A DNA stretch of 64,000 nucleotides, taken from the NCBI RefSeq assembly GCF_044987625.1, contig NZ_JBJDSB010000002.1, forward strand, positions 1,178,001 through 1,242,000. Direction: 5' to 3'. The DNA is from Desulfobaculum sp044987625 (lineage in GTDB: Bacteria; Desulfobacterota; Desulfovibrionia; Desulfovibrionales; Desulfovibrionaceae). The position numbers and the translations under genes were made by a program. Below, piece after piece: positions 44,894 to 52,539 of this stretch; position 1 is the stretch's first letter, and each line of letters starts with the position of its first letter. The notes below the pieces were generated by a model. The model did no database searches. It was not told the origin of the DNA and saw nothing but the letters and a program-made list of their open reading frames with translations.

Positions 44894-46518
44894 TATTCCC
44901 CGTCCTTCGTTCCGGCGGCGGGCACGTGCAGGTCCACCAGCGTGCCACCATGTTCATGAGCGCGAATATCAATGGTTCCGCCAATGGCCAGCGCGCGCTC
45001 GCGCATACCCATCAGGCCATAGGCGTCCGTCCGTGCAAGGGCCGCCGCGTCTATGCCCGCGCCATCGTCCAGTACGGACAGATGCACGTCGTCGCCCGCC
45101 CGCCCAAGGCGCACGCGCACCCCACCAGCGCGCGCATGGCGCGCCACGTTGGTGAGCGATTCCTGAAAAATGCGATACACGCCGGTTTTCTGCTCACGCG
45201 TTAGTCCTGCGTCATCGGCGTGGCCCTGCATATCCACCGCTATGCCCGTGCGCTCGGCAAAATCGCGCGCGTGCCACAGCAGCGCGGCCTCCAGTCCAAG
45301 GTCATCAAGGTGGCCGGGGCGCAGGTTGCGAGCGATGCTGCGCACGGAATCAATGGCCCGGTCCGTCATGGCCTGCAAAAAGCCCACCTTTTCCTCCAGG
45401 TCCACACGCGGCTCATCCAGCGCCTTTTCCAGAAAAGCCAGCCGAATCTTGATGACTGTCAGGTCCTGCCCCAGTTCATCGTGAATCTCGCGCGCCACGT
45501 GCCGTCTGTCTTCCTCCAGCCTCGCCTGCTGGTAGACAATAAGCCGCCGAATCTCATCGCGCGAGGCCCGCAGTTGCCTGTTGGAGCGCTCCAGCTCGCG
45601 GTTGGCGTCCGACAGCTCCCGCGTTTTGAGCGAGACTTGGCGCTTCAGCACCACGTTGAGCACAAACAGAAGCACCAGCACCCCGGCCGCCGCAATGGCC
45701 GACGGCACCACCCACGCGGGCAGCCGCCATTCATCGGCGTAGCCAAACCACTTGCGCAGGGAGGCATGATACACGGAATCCGGATTGGCCTTCATGTCGC
45801 CAAGGTAGCGGTCAATAGCCGCAATATATGGCTCACCACCGCCGCGCAGGGCGGCGTAGTGAATATTGGTGGGGTGAAAGATAAACGGGATGGCCTTGAG
45901 TTTGCGCTTGCGGCCTTTGAGGAACCCCGCATAGCGCCCCACCACAATGGCGTCCACGTCGCCGCGTTCTACATCGCGGAACAGGTTGCCATGTTCGTCA
46001 TAGCGCACCACGTCGCACGTCACCTCAAACTGCCGCAACATGGAGAGAAATGGCTCAGTGAACACATTGCCCTTCACCACGCCAAGGCGCTTGCCCTCAA
46101 GGTCCAGCACTGTGCGCAGGTCCGAATGCCGCGATACATAAATCTGCCCCCAGTCGATGAGCAGCGACTCCGCGCTGAACACAAACTCCGAGTCGCGGTC
46201 CTCGGAATAATACATGGCGGGGAGGATATCGATTGTGCGCTGACGCAGGCGCGCCATCAGCTCCGCCCACGTGCCGTACACGTATCGGATTTGCCAGTCT
46301 TCCTGCTGCGCAATATGCTCGATAACGTCGATAAACAGGCCCTGTGGGCGTCCGTTTTCATCCACAAAAATCTGTGGCTGGTCCTCAAAAAGTCCTACGC
46401 GCACCACCTGCCGCGCCTGTACGGAGGACGCGCACAGCGTCCACACCACCACGCACAGCGCGGCGCAGACCCAGCGCGCCACCCGCTCACGTCTCCCAGC
46501 CTCTTTTCCCGTCACCAT
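44893..46518 (-). CDS. Sensor histidine kinase with periplasmic SBP_bac_3 sensor domain
   Basis: A 541-residue sensor. An N-terminal signal or anchor segment (~15-35) is followed by a periplasmic binding domain of the PAAT/SBP_bac_3 type (~38-265: VVRVGLFEDQPQIFVDENGR, GLFIDVIEHIAQQEDW, LGVVKGNVFTEPFL). A membrane helix (~275-300), a coiled coil and a HisKA_3/HATPase core come next, with H346 in HVAREIHDELGQD and the G-box DDGAGIDAA. I use the ATG at 46518, with AAGG and AGGG upstream. It probably senses a small solute in the periplasm and controls the neighbouring reductase operon. Confidence 0.9.
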   Translation of the reverse strand: MVTGKEAGRRERVARWVCAALCVVVWTLCASSVQARQVVRVGLFEDQPQIFVDENGRPQGLFIDVIEHIAQQEDWQIRYVYGTWAELMARLRQRTIDILPAMYYSEDRDSEFVFSAESLLIDWGQIYVSRHSDLRTVLDLEGKRLGVVKGNVFTEPFLSMLRQFEVTCDVVRYDEHGNLFRDVERGDVDAIVVGRYAGFLKGRKRKLKAIPFIFHPTNIHYAALRGGGEPYIAAIDRYLGDMKANPDSVYHASLRKWFGYADEWRLPAWVVPSAIAAAGVLVLLFVLNVVLKRQVSLKTRELSDANRELERSNRQLRASRDEIRRLIVYQQARLEEDRRHVAREIHDELGQDLTVIKIRLAFLEKALDEPRVDLEEKVGFLQAMTDRAIDSVRSIARNLRPGHLDDLGLEAALLWHARDFAERTGIAVDMQGHADDAGLTREQKTGVYRIFQESLTNVARHARAGGVRVRLGRAGDDVHLSVLDDGAGIDAAALARTDAYGLMGMRERALAIGGTIDIRAHEHGGTLVDLHVPAAGTKDGE

Positions 46519-46760
46519 CGACCCTACCTTGAACATATTTCGTAAAAAAGAACCGCACAGCCTGATACTGGCCGGGGCATGCCCGGTCAACCTCCGCCGC
46601 CGCCCCATATGGCTTCCCGCCTCCATACGGCCAGCACTGCGAGCGCAATCACGCGTCTGGCAATTACTCACAAAACACCTGCCATTCCTCAAGAAAATCA
46701 TTTATAGGCGGCAATGGCCTTCACTGCGGAACCTTCCGTACAACCCATATGGAGTATACA

Positions 46761-47780
46761 ATGATGATCACTCTTCTTCGCCGCGCCAATATGCTGGCGC
46801 TGACCCTTTGCCTGCTCCTCGTCGGGGCAACCTCCGCCCTTGCCTGCTCGGAAATCTTTGTGGGCGGCGCGCATCCTGTTTCCGCCCGAACCTTTGACTT
46901 CATGTTCGGCGGCGGGCAGGCCCTGTTTACCCCGCGCGGCGTGGACAGGCAGACCCTCACCTTCCACGAGGACGAAACCCCGCTGGAATGGACCGCCAAA
47001 TACGGCAACATCACCTTCAGCGCCTTTATGCCGCTGGAAGACGGCACCTCCGGCCTCACGGGCGTGGACGGCATCAACGAGGCGGGCTTCAAAGTCGGCA
47101 CCTACTACCTGCCGGATTCCGTCCTGCCACAGGGCGCTGGCGGCACCGTGCTGAACGTGGCCTCCTTCGTCCAGTACGCTGTGGACCGCTTCGCCACCGT
47201 GGAGGAATTCATCGCGGACCTCAAAAGCGGCGAGTACCGCGTGACCTCCATGCCCACCGCCGTGGACCTGAAGCTGCACCTCTTCGTGCACGACGCATCA
47301 GGCCAAAGCGCCATCATTGAGTACATTGACGGCAAGCTGGACGTCATCCGCAACCCCGAGGTCCCCATCCTGACCAACACCCCCTACCGCCAGTCCATTG
47401 AGGACCTGAAGGCCTACCACGAATTCGGCGGCGAAACGCCCATCCCCGGCGGCCAGTACCCCCTGGAGCGCTTTGTGCGCGGTGCATACTATTCCCGCCA
47501 CATCCCCACGCCCGAGAGCACGGAAGACGCCCTTGCCTCGGCCACCGCAGCCATCATGAACCTGACCGTTCCGCCCTTCTTCGACTACGGTTGCACCTTC
47601 TGGCACCTTATCACGGACATGAAAAACAAAACCGTCTACATCCACACCCTGCATAACAGAAAGCAGCGCTGGGTGAATCTGAATGAGATGGACATGAGCG
47701 AAGGCAACGCCCCCATGACGCTCGACTTCCAAAACCCCGACCTGTCGGGCAACGTGAAGGACGCCTTTAAGCCAATGTAA
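46761..47780 (+). CDS. Periplasmic Ntn-type linear amide C-N hydrolase (choloylglycine hydrolase family)
   Basis: A 339-residue member of the penicillin V acylase/bile salt hydrolase family. The signal peptide ends ...GATSALA and cleavage would expose Cys29 of ACSEIFVGG, the expected N-terminal nucleophile. Other family positions are visible: Arg43 and Asp46 in VSARTFDFMF, the GVDGINEAGFKVGTYYL segment, and NTPYRQS with its catalytic Asn. It should cut a linear amide bond in the periplasm; substrates in the family include conjugated bile acids, penicillin V and acyl-homoserine lactones. GGAG is six bases before the ATG at 46761. It stands alone between two terminators. Confidence 0.88.
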   Translation: MMITLLRRANMLALTLCLLLVGATSALACSEIFVGGAHPVSARTFDFMFGGGQALFTPRGVDRQTLTFHEDETPLEWTAKYGNITFSAFMPLEDGTSGLTGVDGINEAGFKVGTYYLPDSVLPQGAGGTVLNVASFVQYAVDRFATVEEFIADLKSGEYRVTSMPTAVDLKLHLFVHDASGQSAIIEYIDGKLDVIRNPEVPILTNTPYRQSIEDLKAYHEFGGETPIPGGQYPLERFVRGAYYSRHIPTPESTEDALASATAAIMNLTVPPFFDYGCTFWHLITDMKNKTVYIHTLHNRKQRWVNLNEMDMSEGNAPMTLDFQNPDLSGNVKDAFKPM

Positions 47781-47783
47781 ACC

Positions 47784-47907
47784 GCGCATACGCGCAAGCC
47801 GCCTTGCAAGGCGGTCCGTTGTGTGCCCATGCGCGTACGCACTCAGCACCGCGCGCTTGGAATCAGCAAAAGCATGCCGGAAACGCCCAGCGTTTCCGGC
47901 TTTTCTT
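47784..47907 (+). terminator. Hairpin array and terminator after the amidase gene
   Basis: A perfect palindrome CCGCCTTGCAAGGCGG at 47799-47814 sits inside longer imperfect arms (GCGCATACGCGC with GCGCGTACGCAC). At 47876-47907 a second hairpin, GCCGGAAACGC / GCGTTTCCGGC with loop CCA, is followed by TTTTCTT and is the terminator. Confidence 0.85.
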
Positions 47908-48209
47908 ATGCGGCCCAGCATCCACTTCTCAGAGCGTTCTCAGTCCCCTTCCCAAACTCTGTAGCAGGATAACATGGCGCCCACAGCTCCGGCATGCGGA
48001 ACCATGTCGGCCTTCTGGCTTATGAGTGATCCGCCCGGCTATGAAGCCCAATTGAGCCTCAGCCCGCATGGGAATTCTATGCCCAATATGCCGCCTTCAT
48101 CCCGCCACCTCCACAACGCCAGAAGAAACGCGGGAGGGGCGCAACAAAGCCGCTACGCGAGCGCTCTACGCCGCCCAAAAAATTATGCACCATAGTCCGT
48201 AACGCCCTC
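47908..48209. other. Intergenic region upstream of the Hsp20 gene
   Basis: About 300 bases with no gene that I can support. Short frames lack ribosome sites. The promoter for hsp20 begins at its right edge. Confidence 0.5.
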
Positions 48210-48237
48210 TTGACAGCGCGCAAAGCCTGCTTATTTT
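48210..48237 (+). promoter_or_regulatory. Sigma-70-like promoter of the Hsp20 gene
   Basis: TTGACA at 48210-48215 and TATTTT at 48232-48237, spacer 16, 43 bases before the start codon. No heat-shock sigma-32 or CIRCE element was recognised. Confidence 0.55.
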
Positions 48238-48279
48238 TTCAATCACAAAGGGAAAAACCGCTAATGAAAGGAGGATGTT

Positions 48280-48831
48280 ATGGATATGACCAAGCTGAAT
48301 CCTTGGAACTGGTTCAAGAAGGAAGACGAGCAGGCTCCCCTGCTTCCTATCCGGCGAGACGAGGACGACAAGCGGGGCGCTTCCGGCTCCCTTGCCAGCC
48401 TGCACTCGGAGATTGACCGGCTCTTTGACCAAGCGTTCAGGGGATTCGGATTCGACTCACCCCTTTCCCGCCCCAGCGCCCTGACGCGCCTTGCGGGCAC
48501 GGCCTTCAAGCCCAGCATCGACGTTGCCGGGTCCGAGAAGGAATACACCATCACCGCCGAACTCCCCGGCATGGACGAAAAAGACATCTCCATCGAACTC
48601 AAGGGGGACTCGCTCATCATCAAGGGCGAAAAGCGGCAGGAGGAAAGCTCCGAGGACAAGGGATTCTACCGCGTTGAACGCAGCTACGGCGCCTTCCAGC
48701 GCATCCTGCACGTCCCAACGGACGCCGACACGGACAACATCACCGCCCGCTCGGACAACGGCGTCATCACCATCACCCTTCCCCGCAAGGACGCACCAGA
48801 CGCTGAAACCAAACAGATCACCATAGAATAA
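48280..48831 (+). CDS. Hsp20/alpha-crystallin small heat-shock protein
   Basis: A 183-residue small heat-shock protein. After a disordered N-terminus containing LPIRRDEDDKRGASGSLASL, the alpha-crystallin domain (~residues 80-175) shows FKPSIDVAGSEKEYTITAEL, PGMDEKDISIELKGDSLIIK, GEKRQEES and the ARSDNGVITITLPRK end. The C-terminal ITI gives the I-x-I dimer-linking motif. It holds unfolding proteins as an ATP-independent chaperone in the cytoplasm. It has a very strong ribosome site (AAAGGAGG) and is monocistronic between its own promoter and terminator. Confidence 0.94.
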   Translation: MDMTKLNPWNWFKKEDEQAPLLPIRRDEDDKRGASGSLASLHSEIDRLFDQAFRGFGFDSPLSRPSALTRLAGTAFKPSIDVAGSEKEYTITAELPGMDEKDISIELKGDSLIIKGEKRQEESSEDKGFYRVERSYGAFQRILHVPTDADTDNITARSDNGVITITLPRKDAPDAETKQITIE

Positions 48832-48859
48832 CCACCACCCCAACCACTCCCCCACCACG

Positions 48860-48884
48860 CCCCCGGCCCAGCCGGGGGTTTTTT
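48860..48884 (+). terminator. Rho-independent terminator after the Hsp20 gene
   Basis: Arms CCCCCGGC / GCCGGGGG with loop CCA, then TTTTTTG. Confidence 0.93.
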
Positions 48885-49144
48885 GTATTGTTAAAATTTG
48901 GAGAGGGAGGGGGCAACCTGTACCGCCATAACCTGTTCCCTCTGTTCCCGGACAAAAGTGTTACCCATGTTCCGTGTTGTACAGAGAGTTGAGGCTTTCC
49001 TAGGAAAAAGGAAGACACTGGGAGAAGACGAAGGACGAAACACATCCTTAAATTCGGACCAAAAAACAAGGAATTGTTGCGCCTCACGTAAACCTTCCCT
49101 ACAGTTCGGCCTTCCCAGTCTTTTTCCCGGAGAAGTACCACCGC
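48885..49144. other. Low-GC gap with a possible insertion-sequence end remnant
   Basis: The stretch is less GC-rich than its flanks and has no gene. Two similar 15-mers, TGTTCCCTCTGTTCC at 48934 and TGTTACCCATGTTCC at 48959 (12 of 15 identical, 25 bases apart), look like the repeated TGTTACCCATGT-type ends near some IS21/IS481-like transposons. No transposase fragment is present, so this is weak. Confidence 0.3.
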
Positions 49145-49666
49145 ATGACCCCATACACTCTGTCGCAAATCCTCGTCGGCATCGCCATTATTACGGACAT
49201 CCTGTCCTTCCAGTTCAAGGACCGGCGACGCATTGTCTTCTGCCTCTTTCTCTCGGGCATACTCATTTCGTCACACTTCTTCCTGCTGGGACACAGCACG
49301 GCGGGGCTTCTTATGCTCATCGCCACCACCCGCTATCTTACCAGCGTCTTCACCACCTCACGCCGCGCCATGGGCTTTTTCCTCTCCCTCTCCACCTTCG
49401 CCGCAGCATGGACCTATGAAGGACTCCTCAGCATTATCAGCTACCTCGGCTCAGCCTTCCAAACAGCAGGAGCCTTCGCCCAACACGACAAACGCCTCCG
49501 CCAACTCATGATCATCGGCACCCTCTTCTGGCTCCTCCACAACACCCTCGCCCACTCCCCCACCGCCGTCCTGATGGAAGCGCTATTCCTTGTGAGCAAT
49601 ATTGTTGGCTATTATCGCCATTATAAACGGCAAGACATCCCTACATATCAGCAGACGAGGCAATAA
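49145..49666 (+). CDS. YgjV-family inner-membrane protein
   Basis: A 173-residue protein with about five or six short hydrophobic helices: LSQILVGIAIITDILSFQFK, IVFCLFLSGILISSHFFLLG, FFLSLSTFAAAWTYEGLLSI. Pattern and length resemble the YgjV family of uncharacterised inner-membrane proteins. GGAG lies upstream of the ATG at a somewhat long distance. Its function is unknown, and the neighbours (small membrane proteins) do not suggest one. Confidence 0.75.
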   Translation: MTPYTLSQILVGIAIITDILSFQFKDRRRIVFCLFLSGILISSHFFLLGHSTAGLLMLIATTRYLTSVFTTSRRAMGFFLSLSTFAAAWTYEGLLSIISYLGSAFQTAGAFAQHDKRLRQLMIIGTLFWLLHNTLAHSPTAVLMEALFLVSNIVGYYRHYKRQDIPTYQQTRQ

Positions 49667-49983
49667 GCAGTGTCCTGACATGCCTTCCCAACGACGACAT
49701 AATTTTGCCCATTCTACTCTTCCCGTTTCGTTTGTTCTCCCACTGACATTCTCCACTAAATGCGCGCCTTGCCTCGCACAAAAAAGCCACGTTGTGTCGT
49801 CAACTCGCCTTTCTTCTCTCTTGCGAGTCGAAAAGCAAAGGTGTACGTGTTTTCCGATTTTCACAATCATATTGCCGCACTTTTCGTAAAGAATGCGTAG
49901 CACCGCTCTCTGACACGCCTATGAACAACTTCATGGCGCACAGGGAGGCGGTGTCATTCGGAAACACTCGCAAGGAGACAGGC
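49667..49983. other. Intergenic region before the DUF4282 gene
   Basis: A 317-base, lower-GC stretch. I see no gene, hairpin with T run or clear promoter. An open frame reaches leftwards from the DUF4282 gene, but its upstream part is not coding-like. Confidence 0.5.
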
Positions 49984-50238
49984 ATGAAGAATCTGTTGTT
50001 TTTCAACAAAATGATCACCCCGAACATTATTACATTTATCTATTGGCTGATGCTGGTTGGTGCTGTGTTCGGTGGGGTAGGGATTATGTTCAGCGGGTAC
50101 GGCGGATTCAGTGCAGGCAACTTCTTTGGGGGGCTTTTTACCATCATTGGTGGAGCTGTCGGCGCAAGGATATGGTGCGAGCTTCTTATTGTGCTGTTCA
50201 AGATGAACGAAGCCTTGCAGGAAATGCGTCACAAATAG
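49984..50238 (+). CDS. DUF4282-like small membrane protein
   Basis: An 84-residue protein with two helices: ITFIYWLMLVGAVFGGVGIM and FFGGLFTIIGGAVGARIWCE, then LLIVLFKMNEALQEMR. Length, the Phe-Tyr-Trp start and the RIWCELLIVLFKMNEAL ending fit the DUF4282 family. AAGGAG lies before the ATG at 49984. Function unknown. Confidence 0.75.
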   Translation: MKNLLFFNKMITPNIITFIYWLMLVGAVFGGVGIMFSGYGGFSAGNFFGGLFTIIGGAVGARIWCELLIVLFKMNEALQEMRHK

Positions 50239-50263
50239 CAAAGGCGCGTCACTCCATCGCCCA

Positions 50264-50299
50264 AAAAACCGCCGTCCTCCTCACGGAGAACGGCGGTTT
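50264..50299 (-). terminator. Bidirectional terminator between convergent small genes
   Basis: Arms AAACCGCCGT / ACGGCGGTTT. On the minus strand TTTTTT follows, so it ends the DUF3955-like gene; on the plus strand it lies 26 bases after the DUF4282-like gene and may serve both. Confidence 0.82.
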
Positions 50300-50328
50300 G
50301 TGCTTTGGCGTGATTATGGGCCTCGTCC

Positions 50329-50547
50329 CTATGGCCTGCGGCAGAAGCAGCGCCGCAGGTACCATCCGGCCATGACCAGCAAACCAAGAATGATAAACAG
50401 CCAACCTATGGGGATGAAGGCGAAGGCTTCGCGCAGGACGCCTGTGTCGTCAACGGTGCTTCCCTTAATGCGGTAGGCGATGATGCAGGCGACGCCAAGG
50501 GCGAAGAGGATTGCCGAGGTTGTGAGAGAAAAGACGCGTTGCCACAT
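50329..50547 (-). CDS. DUF3955-like small membrane protein
   Basis: A 72-residue protein with two helices (TTSAILFALGVACIIAYRIK and AFIPIGWLFIILGLLVMAGW) joined by a loop GSTVDDTGVLREAF. The loop and the PIGWLF start of helix two match DUF3955 proteins. AGGAGG is well placed before the ATG. It probably stands alone, with its terminator directly downstream. Function unknown. Confidence 0.75.
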   Translation of the reverse strand: MWQRVFSLTTSAILFALGVACIIAYRIKGSTVDDTGVLREAFAFIPIGWLFIILGLLVMAGWYLRRCFCRRP

Positions 50548-50908
50548 GCCGTCCTCCTGTGAACGTTATGCTGAAACGCCAAACGGGAGCGCTACCCAAG
50601 GGCAAAACCCCGCGCTTTTGGCTGAGGTATGCTGCGCATTGGGCCTATCCTCGCCTTCTGAAGAGTCGCCAGAAAAGCGGCCTCAGGTGGCGTTCACAAC
50701 GCTGTCGCAGAATCGTGAAACCCTACCGCTACGCCGCAGCCTGAGGCGTGGTGCGGCCTGAGCGGGCTTTTACACACCCGCCGTATGTCGGCATCCCAAA
50801 CGGGCCCTCCCGCCGGGACACCTCAACCGGACATCCCAGATGTCAGGCTCCCCTACCATCAGGGCACCCCGACCATCGCACGGCCCGCGCACAGGCGCGC
50901 CTGCCCGC
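50548..50908. other. Gap between two minus-strand genes
   Basis: A 361-base GC-rich stretch. A 61-residue basic open frame at 50559-50744 has no ribosome site and no recognisable family. I see nothing else that can be supported. Confidence 0.5.
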
Positions 50909-51928
50909 TTACGACGCGGCGCTTTCGTCCACGACAAGCACCTGCTTGCCCATCATTGTACCGCTTTCCTGCCGCACATGCATGGCCTGAACGTTTTCCG
51001 CCGTCAACCCATGTAGCGTCTCCTGCCGGGTGGACACGAGGTGCCCGTCGTCCAGCAGCGACGCAACACGCCCGAGCAATGCGCCCTGTTCCGCCATGTC
51101 CTCGGTCTGAAACATGGAGCGGGTATACATAAATTCCCACGCGATGCGGACGCTCTTTTGCTTGAACAGGGTCAGGTCCAGCGGATTGTCCGGGTCGTCT
51201 ATGAGGGCGATGGTGCCCTGCGGGCGGATACATTCGGCCATGGCTTGCCAGTGACGCTCCATCTGCGTCGTGCAGAAAATGGCGTCGACGGTCTGCATGC
51301 CTTGTTCCTGTAACTCGGTCGCAAGGTTGTTTCTGTGGTTCAATACGGTCTCAGCACCCATTTTGCGGCACCACGCGGCGGTTTCCGGGCGCGAAGCCGT
51401 GGAAAAAACCGTCAGCCCCGCCCATGCGGCCAACTGGGTCGCCACGGAACCAACACCGCCCGCGCCGCCAATGATAAGGACGCTCTGCCCGGCATTAGCT
51501 CCAGCCTCGGGCGTAAACCCAATGCGCAGGAAAAGGGCCTCCCACGCGGTGATGGAAGTCAGCGGCATGGCTGCGGCATCAGCGGCGCTCAGGCTGACCG
51601 GGGCGTGCGCGGCAATCCGCTCGTCTACGAGGTGGAATTCGCTGTTGCAACCGGGGCGCGTGATATCGCCCGCGTAGAACACCCGGTCGCCCGTGACAAA
51701 TCCCCGAACCTCACTCCCCACGGCCTCCACGATGCCAACGGCGTCCCAGCCAAGGACCTTGTCGCCCTCCATGCGCTGGCGGACCTTGGTATCCACTGGA
51801 TTCATACCTATGGCCACAACCCGCACCACAATATCGCGCGCGCCGGGAGACGGCCTGTCCTGCTCCACACTGCGAAACGCCCCTTCATCTCCGGCGGGCA
51901 TACCGCCTCTTGCCTGTATTGTCTTCAT
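50909..51928 (-). CDS. Zinc-type alcohol dehydrogenase-like / quinone oxidoreductase (MDR family)
   Basis: A 339-residue medium-chain reductase. It has the GroES-like N-terminal fold (IGMNPVDTKVRQ; DAVGIVEAVGSEVRGFVTGD) and the Rossmann motif LIIGGAGGVGSVATQLAAWA for NADPH. Catalytic zinc ligands are absent (no GHE at the usual place), so it belongs with zinc-free quinone or enone reductases. The ATG at 51928 has AAGGAG eight bases upstream; the frame extends further without coding support. It is divergent from an HxlR regulator, a common arrangement in which the regulator controls the reductase in response to a reactive electrophile or quinone. Confidence 0.9.
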   Translation of the reverse strand: MKTIQARGGMPAGDEGAFRSVEQDRPSPGARDIVVRVVAIGMNPVDTKVRQRMEGDKVLGWDAVGIVEAVGSEVRGFVTGDRVFYAGDITRPGCNSEFHLVDERIAAHAPVSLSAADAAAMPLTSITAWEALFLRIGFTPEAGANAGQSVLIIGGAGGVGSVATQLAAWAGLTVFSTASRPETAAWCRKMGAETVLNHRNNLATELQEQGMQTVDAIFCTTQMERHWQAMAECIRPQGTIALIDDPDNPLDLTLFKQKSVRIAWEFMYTRSMFQTEDMAEQGALLGRVASLLDDGHLVSTRQETLHGLTAENVQAMHVRQESGTMMGKQVLVVDESAAS

Positions 51929-51956
51929 GATGTCTGCTCCTTGCAGGTTGGTCGTC

Positions 51957-52031
51957 ATTATGCTTGTGTGACCTACGGTATCAACAGCTGACATTTCAGC
52001 AAGAGCGAACATAAACGACCCATAGTATACT
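51957..52031. promoter_or_regulatory. Divergent promoters and repeated half-sites between reductase and HxlR genes
   Basis: For the reductase (minus strand) TTGATA at 51979-51984 and CATAAT at 51957-51962 form a promoter with a 16-base spacer. For hxlR, TATACT at 52026-52031 may be a -10 box; it lies only 11 bases from the ATG, so that transcript could be almost leaderless. GACCTACGGTAT (51970) and GACCCATAGTAT (52017) are related repeats that overlap each promoter and are candidate HxlR operators. Confidence 0.5.
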
Positions 52032-52041
52032 CGGCGGCACC

Positions 52042-52398
52042 ATGAAGAAGAAACACGCATTCAGCGGCTGCCACCAAGGCTGCCCGGTTGAGGCAACGCT
52101 GGAAGTCATCGGCGGCAAGTGGAAGGGCATCATTCTGTATCACCTCATGGCGGCACGCGCCCCCATCCGCTTCAACGCCCTGCAGCGGGAACTGCCACAG
52201 GTCACCCGGCGCATGCTCACCCGCCAACTCCGCGAGATGGAAACCGACGGCATCATCCTGCGCACCGCTTATCCGGAAGTGCCCCCACGCGTGGAATATT
52301 CCCTCACGGCCAAGGGCCACACCCTTGCGCCCATCATCAATGCCCTGCGGGACTGGGGCGAAAAACACGCCCTGCGCCCCGACGGCACACGGGCCTAG
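52042..52398 (+). CDS. HxlR-family transcriptional regulator
   Basis: A 118-residue winged-helix regulator. The HxlR signature is complete: a near-N-terminal Cys in GCHQGCPVEATLEVIGGKWK, then IILYHLMAARAPIRFNALQR, LPQVTRRMLTRQLREMETDG and VEYSLTAKGHTLAPIINALR. The two Cys near the start could sense oxidants or electrophiles, as in related HxlR/HypR/YodB proteins. No ribosome site precedes the ATG, which fits the near-leaderless transcript suggested by the promoter. It is divergent from the quinone-oxidoreductase-like gene. Confidence 0.92.
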   Translation: MKKKHAFSGCHQGCPVEATLEVIGGKWKGIILYHLMAARAPIRFNALQRELPQVTRRMLTRQLREMETDGIILRTAYPEVPPRVEYSLTAKGHTLAPIINALRDWGEKHALRPDGTRA

Positions 52399-52463
52399 CC
52401 CCGTCCCTCGCCACGGCCCCGCGTCTCCACAGCCCACCGCCCGCAGCGCCCCAGCCTGCGCGC

Positions 52464-52499
52464 AACGAAAAACGGGCGGCCGTCATAGACAGCCGCCCC
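52464..52499 (-). terminator. Terminator of the chemoreceptor gene
   Basis: On the minus strand GGGCGGC / GCCGCCC with a loop of 10 bases is followed by GTTTTTCG. It lies about 40 bases beyond the chemoreceptor stop. Confidence 0.8.
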
Positions 52500-52539
52500 G
52501 GTGGTGGTATGTATCTATGGCGCGTCCCCGCGCCAAGGC

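Noticed and set aside
50559..50744. 61-residue basic frame
   Set aside because: No ribosome site, no known family; composition is as expected for random GC-rich DNA.
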